Of a DNA stretch of 64,000 bases, positions 54,701-62,778 are shown one piece after another. The notes below the pieces were generated by a model. That model had not been told where the DNA came from. It searched no databases and saw nothing but the letters and a program-made list of their open reading frames with translations. The stretch is from CAIYTF01 sp963664845 (GTDB lineage: Bacteria > Bacteroidota > Ignavibacteria > Ignavibacteriales > Ignavibacteriaceae), in the NCBI GenBank assembly GCA_963664845.1, contig OY761615.1, positions 4,588,001 through 4,652,000 on the forward strand, given 5' to 3'. Numbering within the stretch: the stretch's first letter is position 1; every line of letters begins with the position of its first letter. Position numbers and translations under genes: made by a program.

Positions 54701-57350
54701 ATTGCGCAACCCAGGATCATCCATTCCATTATTGTCCTATTGGGGTGACTGGGACGGAAGTAACAGACCATCGGGACAGGGTCACAAGCTGGTTGCATCG
54801 GTGCTGATTGAGAACATCAATCTGCTCGCGAACATTATCCGGATGATGATGAAGATTGACAAGAATGCGAAACCGTCTCAGGATGTTGTGCAGTCACTGT
54901 TGCGTTTGCAACAGGATACGGATGAATTCACCGGATTGCTTAATCATATAACAACATTGACGAATCAGCTTGAAAAACGATTCAAGAGTGTTCTGCCCTT
55001 CAGTTTGAATATTAATCCCATCCGCCGGGTTGGCATCAATTTAAAAATTGCCAAGGATCCCATAGTTAAGCTTTGGCAGCACAATGACCGGCTGGAACAC
55101 CGGATGATTGAAATGCGTGAACAGCGCAAGCGTAAACTGGAATATTATTTCCGTCTTAATAAAGCGCTTCGCAAAACGCTTTATGACATGATCCCGCTTA
55201 TCAAGGAGCATTCGGCCAACAAGCAACTGATGATGCATGTAGGGGTATATCGCGATCTTCTGAAGCGCTTTGTGATGACGCCCCGCATTTTGCAAAAGCT
55301 CATAACAGCCAAGGATCCGTTTGCTATTAACACGACCGTGCACAATATTGTCGAGATAAACGAAATTGCAGGCAATTATGGCAACCCGGGAATCATCCTG
55401 GGTTTGCAGGTGAGCATGTCCAATTCTCCGGAAGCATTAATTTCACTGGACCGTAAATTGCAGATAGAGCGGCAAAAAGCCGGCAAACAAAGCACGAGCG
55501 AAATTGCCAATGTTTGGGGCATACCACTGTTCGAGGAAATTACTGCCGTTACTGGAATTGATTCCTATTTGGATAAGATATGGGAGTATGCTCAACAGAG
55601 CCGCGCGCTGGATCAAGATGTTAAAGACCGGTTTACTGAAATTTTCTGTGAAACATTTATTGCGGGGTCGGATCTCAGTCAGCAGGTTGGGCAGACAAAA
55701 TCCGCACTCCTGTTCAAACAGGCGAAATTTTCGACAATTACGTGGCTGGCAAAGCGCGGTCTCACGGACCGGGTGCGCGTTAAACTTGGCAGTGGTGAAC
55801 CTATGCAGCGCATGGGCGGCTATTATGCGGAGTTTTCGGGAAATGCGGCTTTTGTGCTTAACGAGGATTCAGAAACCAGGTTTGAGCATCACCTTGAGCA
55901 ATCAACCATTAAGAGCACTGAGTTTGCGGTCAGTCCGCTTCATGGTGCATTTGCCGGCCGCGATTTACGGACGCTGCAAAGCACAATCTCTGAGAAATTG
56001 CGTCAACTCCGTGTTGCCGAACGCGCACAGTTTTTGTATCACATGGGAACCATGCAGGATACGTATCGCGCCGAATTGAAACGAGCCGCTGAGCCGTTTG
56101 TTGATACGAGATTTCAGTATGAAACCAAGGGTATCAAGGAACTGGAGAAACTTGCTATAGGACGTATGGATGAAACGTTCCTCACGTTTGCAGACATTGC
56201 CAGCAATAATTTTCAGCATATTGTTTATGGCGGTGAAGATGATGTTGTCGGCATACACGTTATTTCCTATTTTCTTTCACGTGCCATGCCCATGCTGCGT
56301 GACCGGCCGGTTGAAAGAACCGTGCAGGGCGACAATTCGAGCAAAGGCAAGAGAATTCTGGAACGTATTGCATCAACCATTCCTTTGCGTAAACATGGGA
56401 GCCTGCTGCGTGCAATTGCTCATAACAAGGCACAGACATTTGTTCTCGGTTTGAATCAGCTTACGACGGGTCTCTTTAGATCGTTGCTGCAATTTTCACA
56501 GCAGGAATTTCATGGAGACAGCGGCAGCATTCTCATAGGCGAAAAAATCCTTACCCAGCTTCCCGTATATGAGATATTGAATACGCTGCGTTTGTTTGAG
56601 GATCACGACCGGAAATACCTTGCAAAGTTTTATGAATCATTCCCGACTGGATTTCACGCTTTTACACTCTTGCGGGAGGACCGTGATGCCATGATGCTGT
56701 TCATTCCGCAATTGCAAAAGGAGTTGCTGCGCAGGCACGGTGTTCACGTGGAGGAATTTTTCCATGGTGAAACGATAATTCCAGAATTGCTGCCAACGCT
56801 GCGGCCTGACCTGGCGGTATTGTTGCAGCCTGATCTGTTTAATACCGATCCAGCAATTATTGTATCGCGGGCCGGTGGAAAAGTATCCAAAGTTTGGCTT
56901 GATGAAGTTACTGAGCTGTTGGCAGTTTCAAGCCGTATCAGCCGGTGGCGTGCCAGAATTTGGGAATTGATGGAAGAAGCAGTCACCAACCAGACAAGCT
57001 CTTTTGTTGAGCTTGCGATTGCATTGCATACCATGGCCAAGGGTATGGAAGTTAAGGATATACCATTCTCGGCAATTGTGGATAAGAAATCGAAATCTGA
57101 AAGCACAAACCTGATGAATTTGTTCAAGGGACAGGTTGATGATTCGATGAAGTTGTTCCTTTCGGCTGTGGTTGAATATCTGGCAAACATTCCCTCGGAA
57201 AATTTTGAGGCTCCAATTGATATCGTTCGCGCATTGAAAGACGTTGAGCGCATATTACGTATTGATGCGTTTGCGTTGACGCCTGAAAGGCAGGAACTGT
57301 TGAATTATTATGTTACGCAGATATCGCGGCTTGCCGGAGATAACGGATAG
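51744..57350 (+). CDS. giant fusion: class I/II PLP aminotransferase plus PEP-carboxylase-like domain
   Basis: A single 1868-residue frame; a TTG start at 51744 lies just after an in-frame stop. Residues about 40-330 look like a degenerate aminotransferase domain (FHIGNP, IIASGGREETL) without a Schiff-base lysine. Residues about 410-780 form a full class I/II aminotransferase: SGSSRTAL (455), NNPHNATGK (529), VIDDLAY (558), Lys608 in HSLSKTDCIAGARL, Arg752 in FRLTLGG. Residues about 880-1430 follow the PEP carboxylase motif order: HPTQ (913), WGDWDGSNRP (1000), VSMSNSPEAL (1223), IPLFEE (1260), FIAGSDLSQQVG (1305), KLGSGEPMQRMGG (1347). The last 400 residues are unassigned. A PEP-to-aspartate bifunctional enzyme is inferred; catalytic PEPC residues are partly replaced. 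Confidence 0.72.
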   Translation: MKEKNSSIDRYFSLKPFKAGKISEISETTAASPVPPAERVNFHIGNPASDERLILSYLSIILHLPDDTVLEKFDAGVICDLLGLSPKYEDQIKFFYSLIKNTVAYSPRGGFLAKTPIPLIQSFHKWLTVTQDEPLSYDTGEKSGKREVIIASGGREETLRVLLHSVSLFAEHLPATFFFWNVTMPVGTNDIASLRTISVPDDEAKLISVLKEYYAHNKPGPVYLVLGKRPTEQARRELRSISLEHPLYFVEINDAPNHISMAREAGLKKNVLRILSMGYLNKKLKDSSVVFLCGEQDLLKVFEAVHFQLKGTPSASDIQLMEFLLLHADYLKSEKRSETNQALEIKPELEIDDSFPQQKLNDAGKVVNRMAAILNDKIARVEKFESHFTDILERIEKRLEKPADLFPNQTAFDIFSELVENLQENAWPEKLIHSAEYVFCKEHPEYDPNNTYLVSGSSRTALGLLGFHCGIEEAVTCDLSWNYEHCFPKNHLVPLTDSYEFDVPAICAKIEEMATSDVGINSKKAFVINNPHNATGKYFPEADVKTIITCALSFGLYVIDDLAYQNVIAQPVLRGPRTVKQLAMQLVNEGKIYREQLHNIISVHSLSKTDCIAGARLAFVEIADEQLAARFNELIDAMKPNISAILLAYLFYRSDTSLIRRFWTLRNTVLYEKMSSIEKAVRELPAERNPFEIDIKAPEASMYPRMIINNLPNGLSLEWLSTELAAQGIGMIPLSSFARTKHGYELARKSFRLTLGGTDSAETILRKTRKTLIDLNRIVADEKIKYIRHTFPQTFSIRVQNDFHAGAKSQWDGFTRNIEGLCRSIFAKINPKTASIDTSEVYQKKFFADYLPGRMEIFHGAYEDAIQISAESLAFLMSDKKALEDRLYYEFYKDTLARRSKAFRLRLYDRTVHPTQIYSLEPEVAINPVLDSLLHGTVPDSSGLSHIAQSLIDEYFGRNIGINSMMEGEEVLCDLRAIVSAENYTSLRNPGSSIPLLSYWGDWDGSNRPSGQGHKLVASVLIENINLLANIIRMMMKIDKNAKPSQDVVQSLLRLQQDTDEFTGLLNHITTLTNQLEKRFKSVLPFSLNINPIRRVGINLKIAKDPIVKLWQHNDRLEHRMIEMREQRKRKLEYYFRLNKALRKTLYDMIPLIKEHSANKQLMMHVGVYRDLLKRFVMTPRILQKLITAKDPFAINTTVHNIVEINEIAGNYGNPGIILGLQVSMSNSPEALISLDRKLQIERQKAGKQSTSEIANVWGIPLFEEITAVTGIDSYLDKIWEYAQQSRALDQDVKDRFTEIFCETFIAGSDLSQQVGQTKSALLFKQAKFSTITWLAKRGLTDRVRVKLGSGEPMQRMGGYYAEFSGNAAFVLNEDSETRFEHHLEQSTIKSTEFAVSPLHGAFAGRDLRTLQSTISEKLRQLRVAERAQFLYHMGTMQDTYRAELKRAAEPFVDTRFQYETKGIKELEKLAIGRMDETFLTFADIASNNFQHIVYGGEDDVVGIHVISYFLSRAMPMLRDRPVERTVQGDNSSKGKRILERIASTIPLRKHGSLLRAIAHNKAQTFVLGLNQLTTGLFRSLLQFSQQEFHGDSGSILIGEKILTQLPVYEILNTLRLFEDHDRKYLAKFYESFPTGFHAFTLLREDRDAMMLFIPQLQKELLRRHGVHVEEFFHGETIIPELLPTLRPDLAVLLQPDLFNTDPAIIVSRAGGKVSKVWLDEVTELLAVSSRISRWRARIWELMEEAVTNQTSSFVELAIALHTMAKGMEVKDIPFSAIVDKKSKSESTNLMNLFKGQVDDSMKLFLSAVVEYLANIPSENFEAPIDIVRALKDVERILRIDAFALTPERQELLNYYVTQISRLAGDNG

Positions 57351-57371
57351 CATTCCATTCCTAAAAGGATT

Positions 57372-57533
57372 CAACCCCTGAACGGGGTTGTCCATTTCCC
57401 TATGTTATGTTTTTTACCAATGTTGAAGCCCTACGGGCTTCGATAATGCAGGGTAATTATTGTTCAAATGCTCTACCTTTCGGCTTGAGTTTTTCGAACC
57501 CACCCTATGTTCCTCCCTTTCGCAAAGGGAGGG
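57372..57533. repeat. REP-like cluster of three hairpins
   Basis: CAACCCC-TGAA-CGGGGTTG (57372-57390), GAAGCCC-TAC-GGGCTTC (57425-57441) and CCTCCCTTT-CGC-AAAGGGAGG (about 57512-57532). The first two hairpins recur as a pair at 63742-63812. They follow the giant gene and could stabilise its mRNA end. Confidence 0.7.
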
Positions 57534-57540
57534 ATGGATA

Positions 57541-57575
57541 AAAAAAAGCTGTCCCAATATTTTGAGACAGCTTTC
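57541..57575 (-). terminator. intrinsic terminator of the ATP-cone kinase gene
   Basis: AAAGCTGTC...GACAGCTTT forms a stem; read on the minus strand it is followed by seven T. On the plus strand it could also help to end the upstream transcript. Confidence 0.8.
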
Positions 57576-57600
57576 AAATTAATTGAGAGGTGAAATGGAC

Positions 57601-58944
57601 TCAGTGCACGTCCAGGGTGCTGCCTCCAATGAACTCGCGTAATACGGATGATCCCGGGATTGAGGATTCATCTTCAACCGGTTCGATAGACTCCAGCATA
57701 TTCCGCACACGGGCGGCTCTTTCGTATGCATCAAGGCGCAACGGATCGTCTGCATATTTCTTTTCCCATTCGGCAAAATCCTTTAGGAGCTTGGGCCGGT
57801 ACAAAGGCACCTCATAAGGCATTGAAGTGTTGACAATATAATCAGCAGTTGAACCATAGGGGAGAATATTCCGTTTTTCGGCTGAGCGCACGTAGTGCCA
57901 GTGCAACAGAGTTTGTTCCGGTTTATAGGCACGGTGCACAGAGTCGCGAAGCATGCGGCGTATGAGCCGGATATCGGTCCAGCGGATATACTTTCCGTCG
58001 TTGCCTTTCATTTGCAGCAGCGGTTCAAGGAACAGCTTAAATTTATTGGCTGCAGGAATATCTTTACTGAAAGGAGGATATAGCCCGTGAAGGCTGTCTA
58101 TCAGTAATATTTCATTTTCCCTGATCTGAATGGGTATCTGCTCGGGGAACCGTTTGCCGGTTTTGAAGTCATAATAGGGAGTCATAACCACTTCACCTTT
58201 AACCAGGCGGTTCAGGTGGTCGTTGATAAGTTCAAGATCAAGAGCATGAGGTGTTTCAAAGTCATAATCGCCGAACTCATCTTTGGGGTGCAGTTCCAGA
58301 TCGAAGAAATAGTTATCTACAATAAGGGGAACGAACTTCATGCCGACTTTGCTCAACCGCTGTTCCAGTTTCATGGTGGTGGTTGTTTTGCCTGAGGAAG
58401 ATGGACCGCTGACAAGCACCATCTTAAGTTCATCTTTACGTTCGGTGACCATTTCAGCGGCGGTATCAAGTTGTGTCTCGTATTGTGTTTCACCTTCGTG
58501 CACAATCTGAGAGAATTCACCGTTACGGATGCGTGCATTGATTGCTTCAACGGAGTGCAGATTATGGGAGACCGCCCAATCAAGTGATCGCCATACTTTT
58601 GACCAGGGGATGTTCTCATTCGGTTTGGCGAAGTATTTTGAGTCTTCACTTCTCCGTTTTGATGCTTCCTGCCGATATAAGATGAACTCTTTGGCAACCT
58701 TCGCGTGACCTTCTTCAACCAGGGTTTTTTCCACTGCATCCTGAATTTCTTCAACCTGTGGAGTATAACCTTGTGGATAGGTTGCTTCAAGCAGGGCAAT
58801 AACCTTTTCTCCGAGTTCAGCAGCTTTCTCTTTATCTCTTCCACCGACGGAAACTGCTGCCCGGTAGATTACGTTTGCGATTCTATCCGGATTGAACGGT
58901 ACCACCGCCCCGGTTCGTTTTATTACATGTGTGAACTTACTCAT
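57601..58944 (-). CDS. ATP-cone domain fused to a uridine/nucleoside-kinase-like P-loop domain
   Basis: About 447 residues from the ATG at 58944, six bases after AGGAG. Residues 1-95 form an ATP-cone (VIKRTGAVVPFNPDRI, EEIQDAVEKTL, AKEFILYR), a nucleotide-sensing regulatory module known from ribonucleotide reductases. After a linker, the kinase domain has Walker A GPSSSGKTT at about 180-188, LIVDNYFFD, DFETPHALD, and LLIDSLHGLYPP, as in the phosphoribulokinase/uridine kinase family and the Bacteroidota nucleoside kinases. The substrate is unproven. It is cotranscribed with the membrane protein 13 bases upstream. Confidence 0.85.
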   Translation of the reverse strand: MSKFTHVIKRTGAVVPFNPDRIANVIYRAAVSVGGRDKEKAAELGEKVIALLEATYPQGYTPQVEEIQDAVEKTLVEEGHAKVAKEFILYRQEASKRRSEDSKYFAKPNENIPWSKVWRSLDWAVSHNLHSVEAINARIRNGEFSQIVHEGETQYETQLDTAAEMVTERKDELKMVLVSGPSSSGKTTTTMKLEQRLSKVGMKFVPLIVDNYFFDLELHPKDEFGDYDFETPHALDLELINDHLNRLVKGEVVMTPYYDFKTGKRFPEQIPIQIRENEILLIDSLHGLYPPFSKDIPAANKFKLFLEPLLQMKGNDGKYIRWTDIRLIRRMLRDSVHRAYKPEQTLLHWHYVRSAEKRNILPYGSTADYIVNTSMPYEVPLYRPKLLKDFAEWEKKYADDPLRLDAYERAARVRNMLESIEPVEDESSIPGSSVLREFIGGSTLDVH

Positions 58945-58957
58945 ACGTGCTCCTTTT

Positions 58958-60172
58958 TTATTTTCTGACATTATCGCTTGTATGTGTTTTTTCTATTTCA
59001 GTCACTTTGTTTTTGCTGTGATCCATCACACCCACAATAAGTCCTATTGTGAGAATGGCGGCCCCGGCAATCTGATAGCCCGTCACATTCTGACCAAAGA
59101 GCATCATAATAAACGGCAAAATTGCAAAATAAATATTTGTGTAAGGCACCCAGAAATGGGCCGCGAACTTGGATAGTTTGAAGAAGCCGAAACTGTAAAT
59201 GTAACCGGTGAGGCCTGCTGCGACTACAAAGAGGATAGGGATCCAATTATTTGGGAAAAGTTTTCCTTCGAATAATGAGAAGAATCTGCTGTAATCGGTT
59301 TTGGCGATTGATCTTTTAATAATATCTTCGGTTTCCGGGGCAAGGTTGGCTTTAAGAACAAAATTATCACCGCTTTGGGTGTAGTTTTGCTGAATAACCG
59401 TTTTGCTGAGTGAATCGATCTTAACCGATGACATGATGACCGTTTGGAATTTTTCAGCAGGAACTGTATCGGGGATATGCACACGCCAAATATTGGCGAT
59501 GATGGGGAACAGAATAATTGCTGAACTGATAAAAATGAGTTTCCAGATTTCGCGCCAGAGCACCAAGGCATTTGCCCCAACACCTGTGAGGACAGTTTGG
59601 ACTGTTTTGTTGTTCAATATCTGCTGTGAGCACAGGCAGGCATTGATGATTACAATCCAGATGATCGCATTTGTATCGAGAATAGCTTTGGGATCCTGTT
59701 GTCCGCCGATAATCCGCGGAATATGCGGAAAGGAAAGGCCGACAACGACCAGTGAAATTCCGATCCAATGTTCTTTTCTGATAGGGGCCTTGAACAGAAG
59801 CTTGCCGAAGAAAGGGAGGAATACCAGATAGACATTAACATAAGGTGCAAAGACGTGTGGTGAATAGTAGCGGGGGAGATAGAAAAATCCGATATTTTCG
59901 ATCACACCGGTGAAAGCGCAAATCACGATGGTGATCATCGAAAGAAAACCCGGCCAAAAATATTTTAATTCTTTTCCACGGATAATTTCGATGGTAACGG
60001 CAACGGCTGCCCAGGCAAATTTTGAAATCTCTCTCCACCAGGTCATAACCCCTGAGGAGATTTCAAATTTTCCTACGAACCGTTCATTGTTCCCCATCCA
60101 ATTAAGAACATACTGTCCACCCAAGGCGCCGTTAATTATCGACAACCATACTATAAGGAATACCCATTCCAT
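58958..60172 (-). CDS. DMT/EamA-like multi-spanning membrane protein with an extracytoplasmic insert
   Basis: A 404-residue protein with about ten membrane helices. Two half-repeats contain YYSPHVFAPYVNVYLVFLPFFGKLLF and KFAAHFWVPYTNIYFAILPFIMMLF-like segments, shown here as the pair FAPYVNVY and WVPYTNIY. Between helices 7 and 8 lies an insert of about 90 hydrophilic residues (about 235-320). The fold suggests a drug/metabolite transporter; the substrate is unknown. Pairing with the ATP-cone kinase suggests a nucleoside or related uptake-and-phosphorylation unit, which is inference. Confidence 0.72.
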   Translation of the reverse strand: MEWVFLIVWLSIINGALGGQYVLNWMGNNERFVGKFEISSGVMTWWREISKFAWAAVAVTIEIIRGKELKYFWPGFLSMITIVICAFTGVIENIGFFYLPRYYSPHVFAPYVNVYLVFLPFFGKLLFKAPIRKEHWIGISLVVVGLSFPHIPRIIGGQQDPKAILDTNAIIWIVIINACLCSQQILNNKTVQTVLTGVGANALVLWREIWKLIFISSAIILFPIIANIWRVHIPDTVPAEKFQTVIMSSVKIDSLSKTVIQQNYTQSGDNFVLKANLAPETEDIIKRSIAKTDYSRFFSLFEGKLFPNNWIPILFVVAAGLTGYIYSFGFFKLSKFAAHFWVPYTNIYFAILPFIMMLFGQNVTGYQIAGAAILTIGLIVGVMDHSKNKVTEIEKTHTSDNVRK

Positions 60173-60906
60173 AAAGGATTCACCTGTCTTTTATTCTGCA
60201 AGCACTTATGAATTAATTCCGCACGGCACCGTTTTTTATGCCCTGTGGTCACAGCATCCGGACCAGAAAAGAATAATCAATATGTAGTAAGAATATTCGT
60301 CAAAAATCCAAATTAAATAATTGTGAACCGTAAAGATACAAAAAGGCTGAATAATTCAAGTATATATAATAAGGAAAAGTTTTATATCACTTTTTACGAT
60401 TAGCCGGTTCCTTGGGTACAAATGATAATTAGGTGGCAAATTATCAACCGGTGATTGGTGATTAATCGATTTATTTTCCCCAATTGCATTGGTTCGCCCG
60501 CCTTCGGGGACGTAAGATTTGAGTGATTCATTCTCCGTGGGGTTCCCCCGCGGTTATTCACATTGTGCCCTTGTCAGGGCACCTTTTTAATTATCCCCCC
60601 CCTTGAAATAATGAAAACAAAGGCATTGAAAGATTGAGAATACTAATTAAATAATCTGGTCTGGTTAACTATTTCCATCATAAGTTATATTGCCTTGCCA
60701 CCTAAATTTCAAATGAACCGTTCCTTGAGCGTGGAAATGTTGGTTATACAGCTTCAACCCGTGCTGTTAAGTGTAAGGCTTACAGAAGCACTCTGAACGA
60801 GCCGAATCCGAACGATATGCCGTCTTTTGGGGGATATGCGTGCTGCGTTGTTATTTAGGCGGTATTTTCTTAGAAGAGAAAATTAATTATATTATAAAAG
60901 AAGGAT
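60173..60906. other. intergenic region with REP-like hairpins
   Basis: About 730 bases without a supported gene. At 60498-60587 lie CGCCTTCGGGGACG, CCGTGGGG/CCCCGCGG and GTGCCCT-TGTC-AGGGCAC followed by CTTTTT. These are diverged relatives of the 157-bp repeat near 32088, and the last is also terminator-like. The left part holds the promoter of the divergent membrane-protein gene. Confidence 0.55.
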
Positions 60907-60996
60907 ATGGTAAATACTCAAATCAGACCGCGGACAGACCGTGTTGCTGCTTACCTTTCCGATCCGAAAGCATATTGTTTATATTATGAAAAATGA
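60907..60996 (+). CDS. 29-codon upstream frame overlapping the start of cysE
   Basis: A good AAGGA site precedes the ATG at 60907. The frame reads MVNTQIRPRTDRVAAYL and ends YCLYYEK, with its TGA at 60994-60996 inside the first codons of cysE (ATG at 60986). cysE itself has only a weak ribosome-binding site, so the small frame may deliver ribosomes to it. The single Cys codon near the end could allow cysteine-dependent control, but this is speculation. Confidence 0.4.
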   Translation: MVNTQIRPRTDRVAAYLSDPKAYCLYYEK

Positions 60997-61837
60997 AAAA
61001 TATTTTGACTCGTTTGTCCACTCGATTTTGGAAAAACGCGAGACTCATAAATGTGTATCCCAGCTCAAGACTGAATCAATTGACTTTTTGTTGGAGGTGA
61101 TTGATTTTCTGTTTCCTCATTTTTCGAGCAGAGTTTATTATTCCCACGACGATGTATTGGCAAAAATTCAGTTGCTTGAACGGAATCTGATCTCGTTGCT
61201 TAGGCTGTTGTCGCAAAATGGCAGTGTTCAGGACGAGAAAGTTGCTTATGCATTCATAAAAACGCTGCCAGCGCTTCATGAAAAACTCTGGACCGATGCC
61301 AATGCCATTTTTGAAGGTGATCCCGCGGCCGAGAGCGTTGATGAAGTTATCCTGGCCTACCCTGGTTTTTTTGCAATTACCATTTACCGCATCGCTCATG
61401 AACTTTACGGGATGCAGCTTCCGATCATTCCGCGTATTATAACAGAATATGCACATGAGAAAACCGGGATTGATATCCATCCCGGAGCTGAAATTGGTTC
61501 TCCTTTCTTCATCGATCACGGAACGGGTATCGTTATTGGTGAGACCTCAGTCATCGGCAAAAACGTGAAAATTTACCAGGGGGTAACTTTAGGTGCCTTG
61601 AGTGTGGATAAAAAATTCTCCAAGACCAAACGACATCCGACTTTGGAAGATGATGTAATAGTATATTCACAGGCAGTTATTCTCGGTGGAGAGACTGTGA
61701 TTGGCAGGAACAGTGTTGTGGGTGGAAATGCATGGGTGACAGCGAGTGTGCCACCTAACTCAACCGTGTACAGCAAAAGTGAGGTACGTATCCGTTCCAA
61801 TGAAAAAGCAGAAGACTTTTTGGATTTTGTTATTTAA
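60986..61837 (+). CDS. cysE: serine O-acetyltransferase
   Basis: About 283 residues from the ATG at 60986; the frame is open to 60941. An N-terminal helical domain precedes the left-handed beta-helix of hexapeptide repeats (about 185-270): IDIHPGAEIG, FFIDHGTGIVIGET, KIYQGVTLGALS, HPTLEDDVIVYSQAVILGG, VVGGNAWVT. The His in IDHGTG and the Asp in IDIHPG are catalytic in the family. It makes O-acetylserine, the precursor of cysteine. The N-terminal part is long, as in the EpsC-type branch. It overlaps a small upstream frame by 11 bases. Confidence 0.92.
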   Translation: MKNEKYFDSFVHSILEKRETHKCVSQLKTESIDFLLEVIDFLFPHFSSRVYYSHDDVLAKIQLLERNLISLLRLLSQNGSVQDEKVAYAFIKTLPALHEKLWTDANAIFEGDPAAESVDEVILAYPGFFAITIYRIAHELYGMQLPIIPRIITEYAHEKTGIDIHPGAEIGSPFFIDHGTGIVIGETSVIGKNVKIYQGVTLGALSVDKKFSKTKRHPTLEDDVIVYSQAVILGGETVIGRNSVVGGNAWVTASVPPNSTVYSKSEVRIRSNEKAEDFLDFVI

Positions 61838-62054
61838 AACATCAAGATGAGAGTGTTGGAGTTAATACGCATGCGGCAACGATTTTTCGAATTGGTGAGC
61901 AGGCTGTTTTCGGATCAGCATTCATTTTCAATACACGTGTGACAGTTTTGACCAGCGACGCACCACATGGTGCAATGAGCATAAACAAATTTTAGAACGC
62001 AATGTTTTTTTGACAAATTTACAATTGTATCAATTATTTATTTATGGTACCAGA
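61838..62054 (+). other. short intergenic region after cysE
   Basis: About 217 bases with no terminator or gene that I can support. The palindrome CACCACATGGTG at about 61960-61971 is the only structure noticed. Confidence 0.35.
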
Positions 62055-62426
62055 ATGAAATATGCAGAATTGCGTCCAATGTTGTGGACATCTGATTTGA
62101 AGGGGACCAGACGATTTTATACTGAGCTGTTGGGATTCGCATGCGATGAATTCATGGAAGAGTTCGGTTTTATGTCGTTGAGCAAAGACGCCGTTTCGCT
62201 GTTGTTTGCCAAGCCCGGAGACGATGCTGATTTTGATGGACCCGCTTTCACGGGTTCCTTGTATTTTACTGTAGATAATATTGATGAATTATGGGATAAT
62301 CTGAAGGAAAAGATAAGTATTTGCTATCCCATTGAGAGCTTTGACTACGGCATGAGGGAGTTTGCCGCGTATGACAACAACGGCTATCTTCTCCAATTCG
62401 GAAAACCAATCGACAAAACGAATTAA
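62055..62426 (+). CDS. VOC-family (glyoxalase/bleomycin-resistance-like) protein
   Basis: About 123 residues from the ATG at 62055; the frame is open to 62010 with a TTG. Two beta-alpha-beta-beta-beta units are visible: RPMLWTSDLKGTRRFYTELLGF starts the first, and SLYFTVDNIDELWDNLKEK with MREFAAYDNNGYLLQFGKPI forms the second. The Glu in MREF and the FYTELLGF phrase are family hallmarks. The substrate is unknown; it may bind or detoxify small molecules. Confidence 0.82.
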   Translation: MKYAELRPMLWTSDLKGTRRFYTELLGFACDEFMEEFGFMSLSKDAVSLLFAKPGDDADFDGPAFTGSLYFTVDNIDELWDNLKEKISICYPIESFDYGMREFAAYDNNGYLLQFGKPIDKTN

Positions 62427-62778
62427 TACCGTTTTTATTCCTGAGCCACAACCATTCACCAAGCACCGAATGCACCTCGATTTCGCTTACGTATGAGAGA
62501 AATGCAGTAATGCGGAAACAAACGTTCACCGTTAAGGCACCTGGTATTTTTTCTATATAACCATGTTGGTCTGGCAGGATGAGCATTAGTGGGACAATAG
62601 AAGAGTTTTATTAAGTGGCTACTATTGCGTCTCGAGTGAGAGGTGAAGAGAGAGCCAAATAATTTTTACGAATATCAGGGTAATGACCTGCACAGGCATT
62701 CGCCAAGTGTATGTGGGGAACATTAATGGTATATCACAATGTTATATTCTATATATTAAAAATTACTACTATTTACCG
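62427..62778 (+). other. intergenic region before the nitroreductase gene
   Basis: About 350 bases without a supported gene. An upstream extension of the nitroreductase frame to 62683 is open but does not resemble the family. No hairpin or repeat was recognised. Confidence 0.4.
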
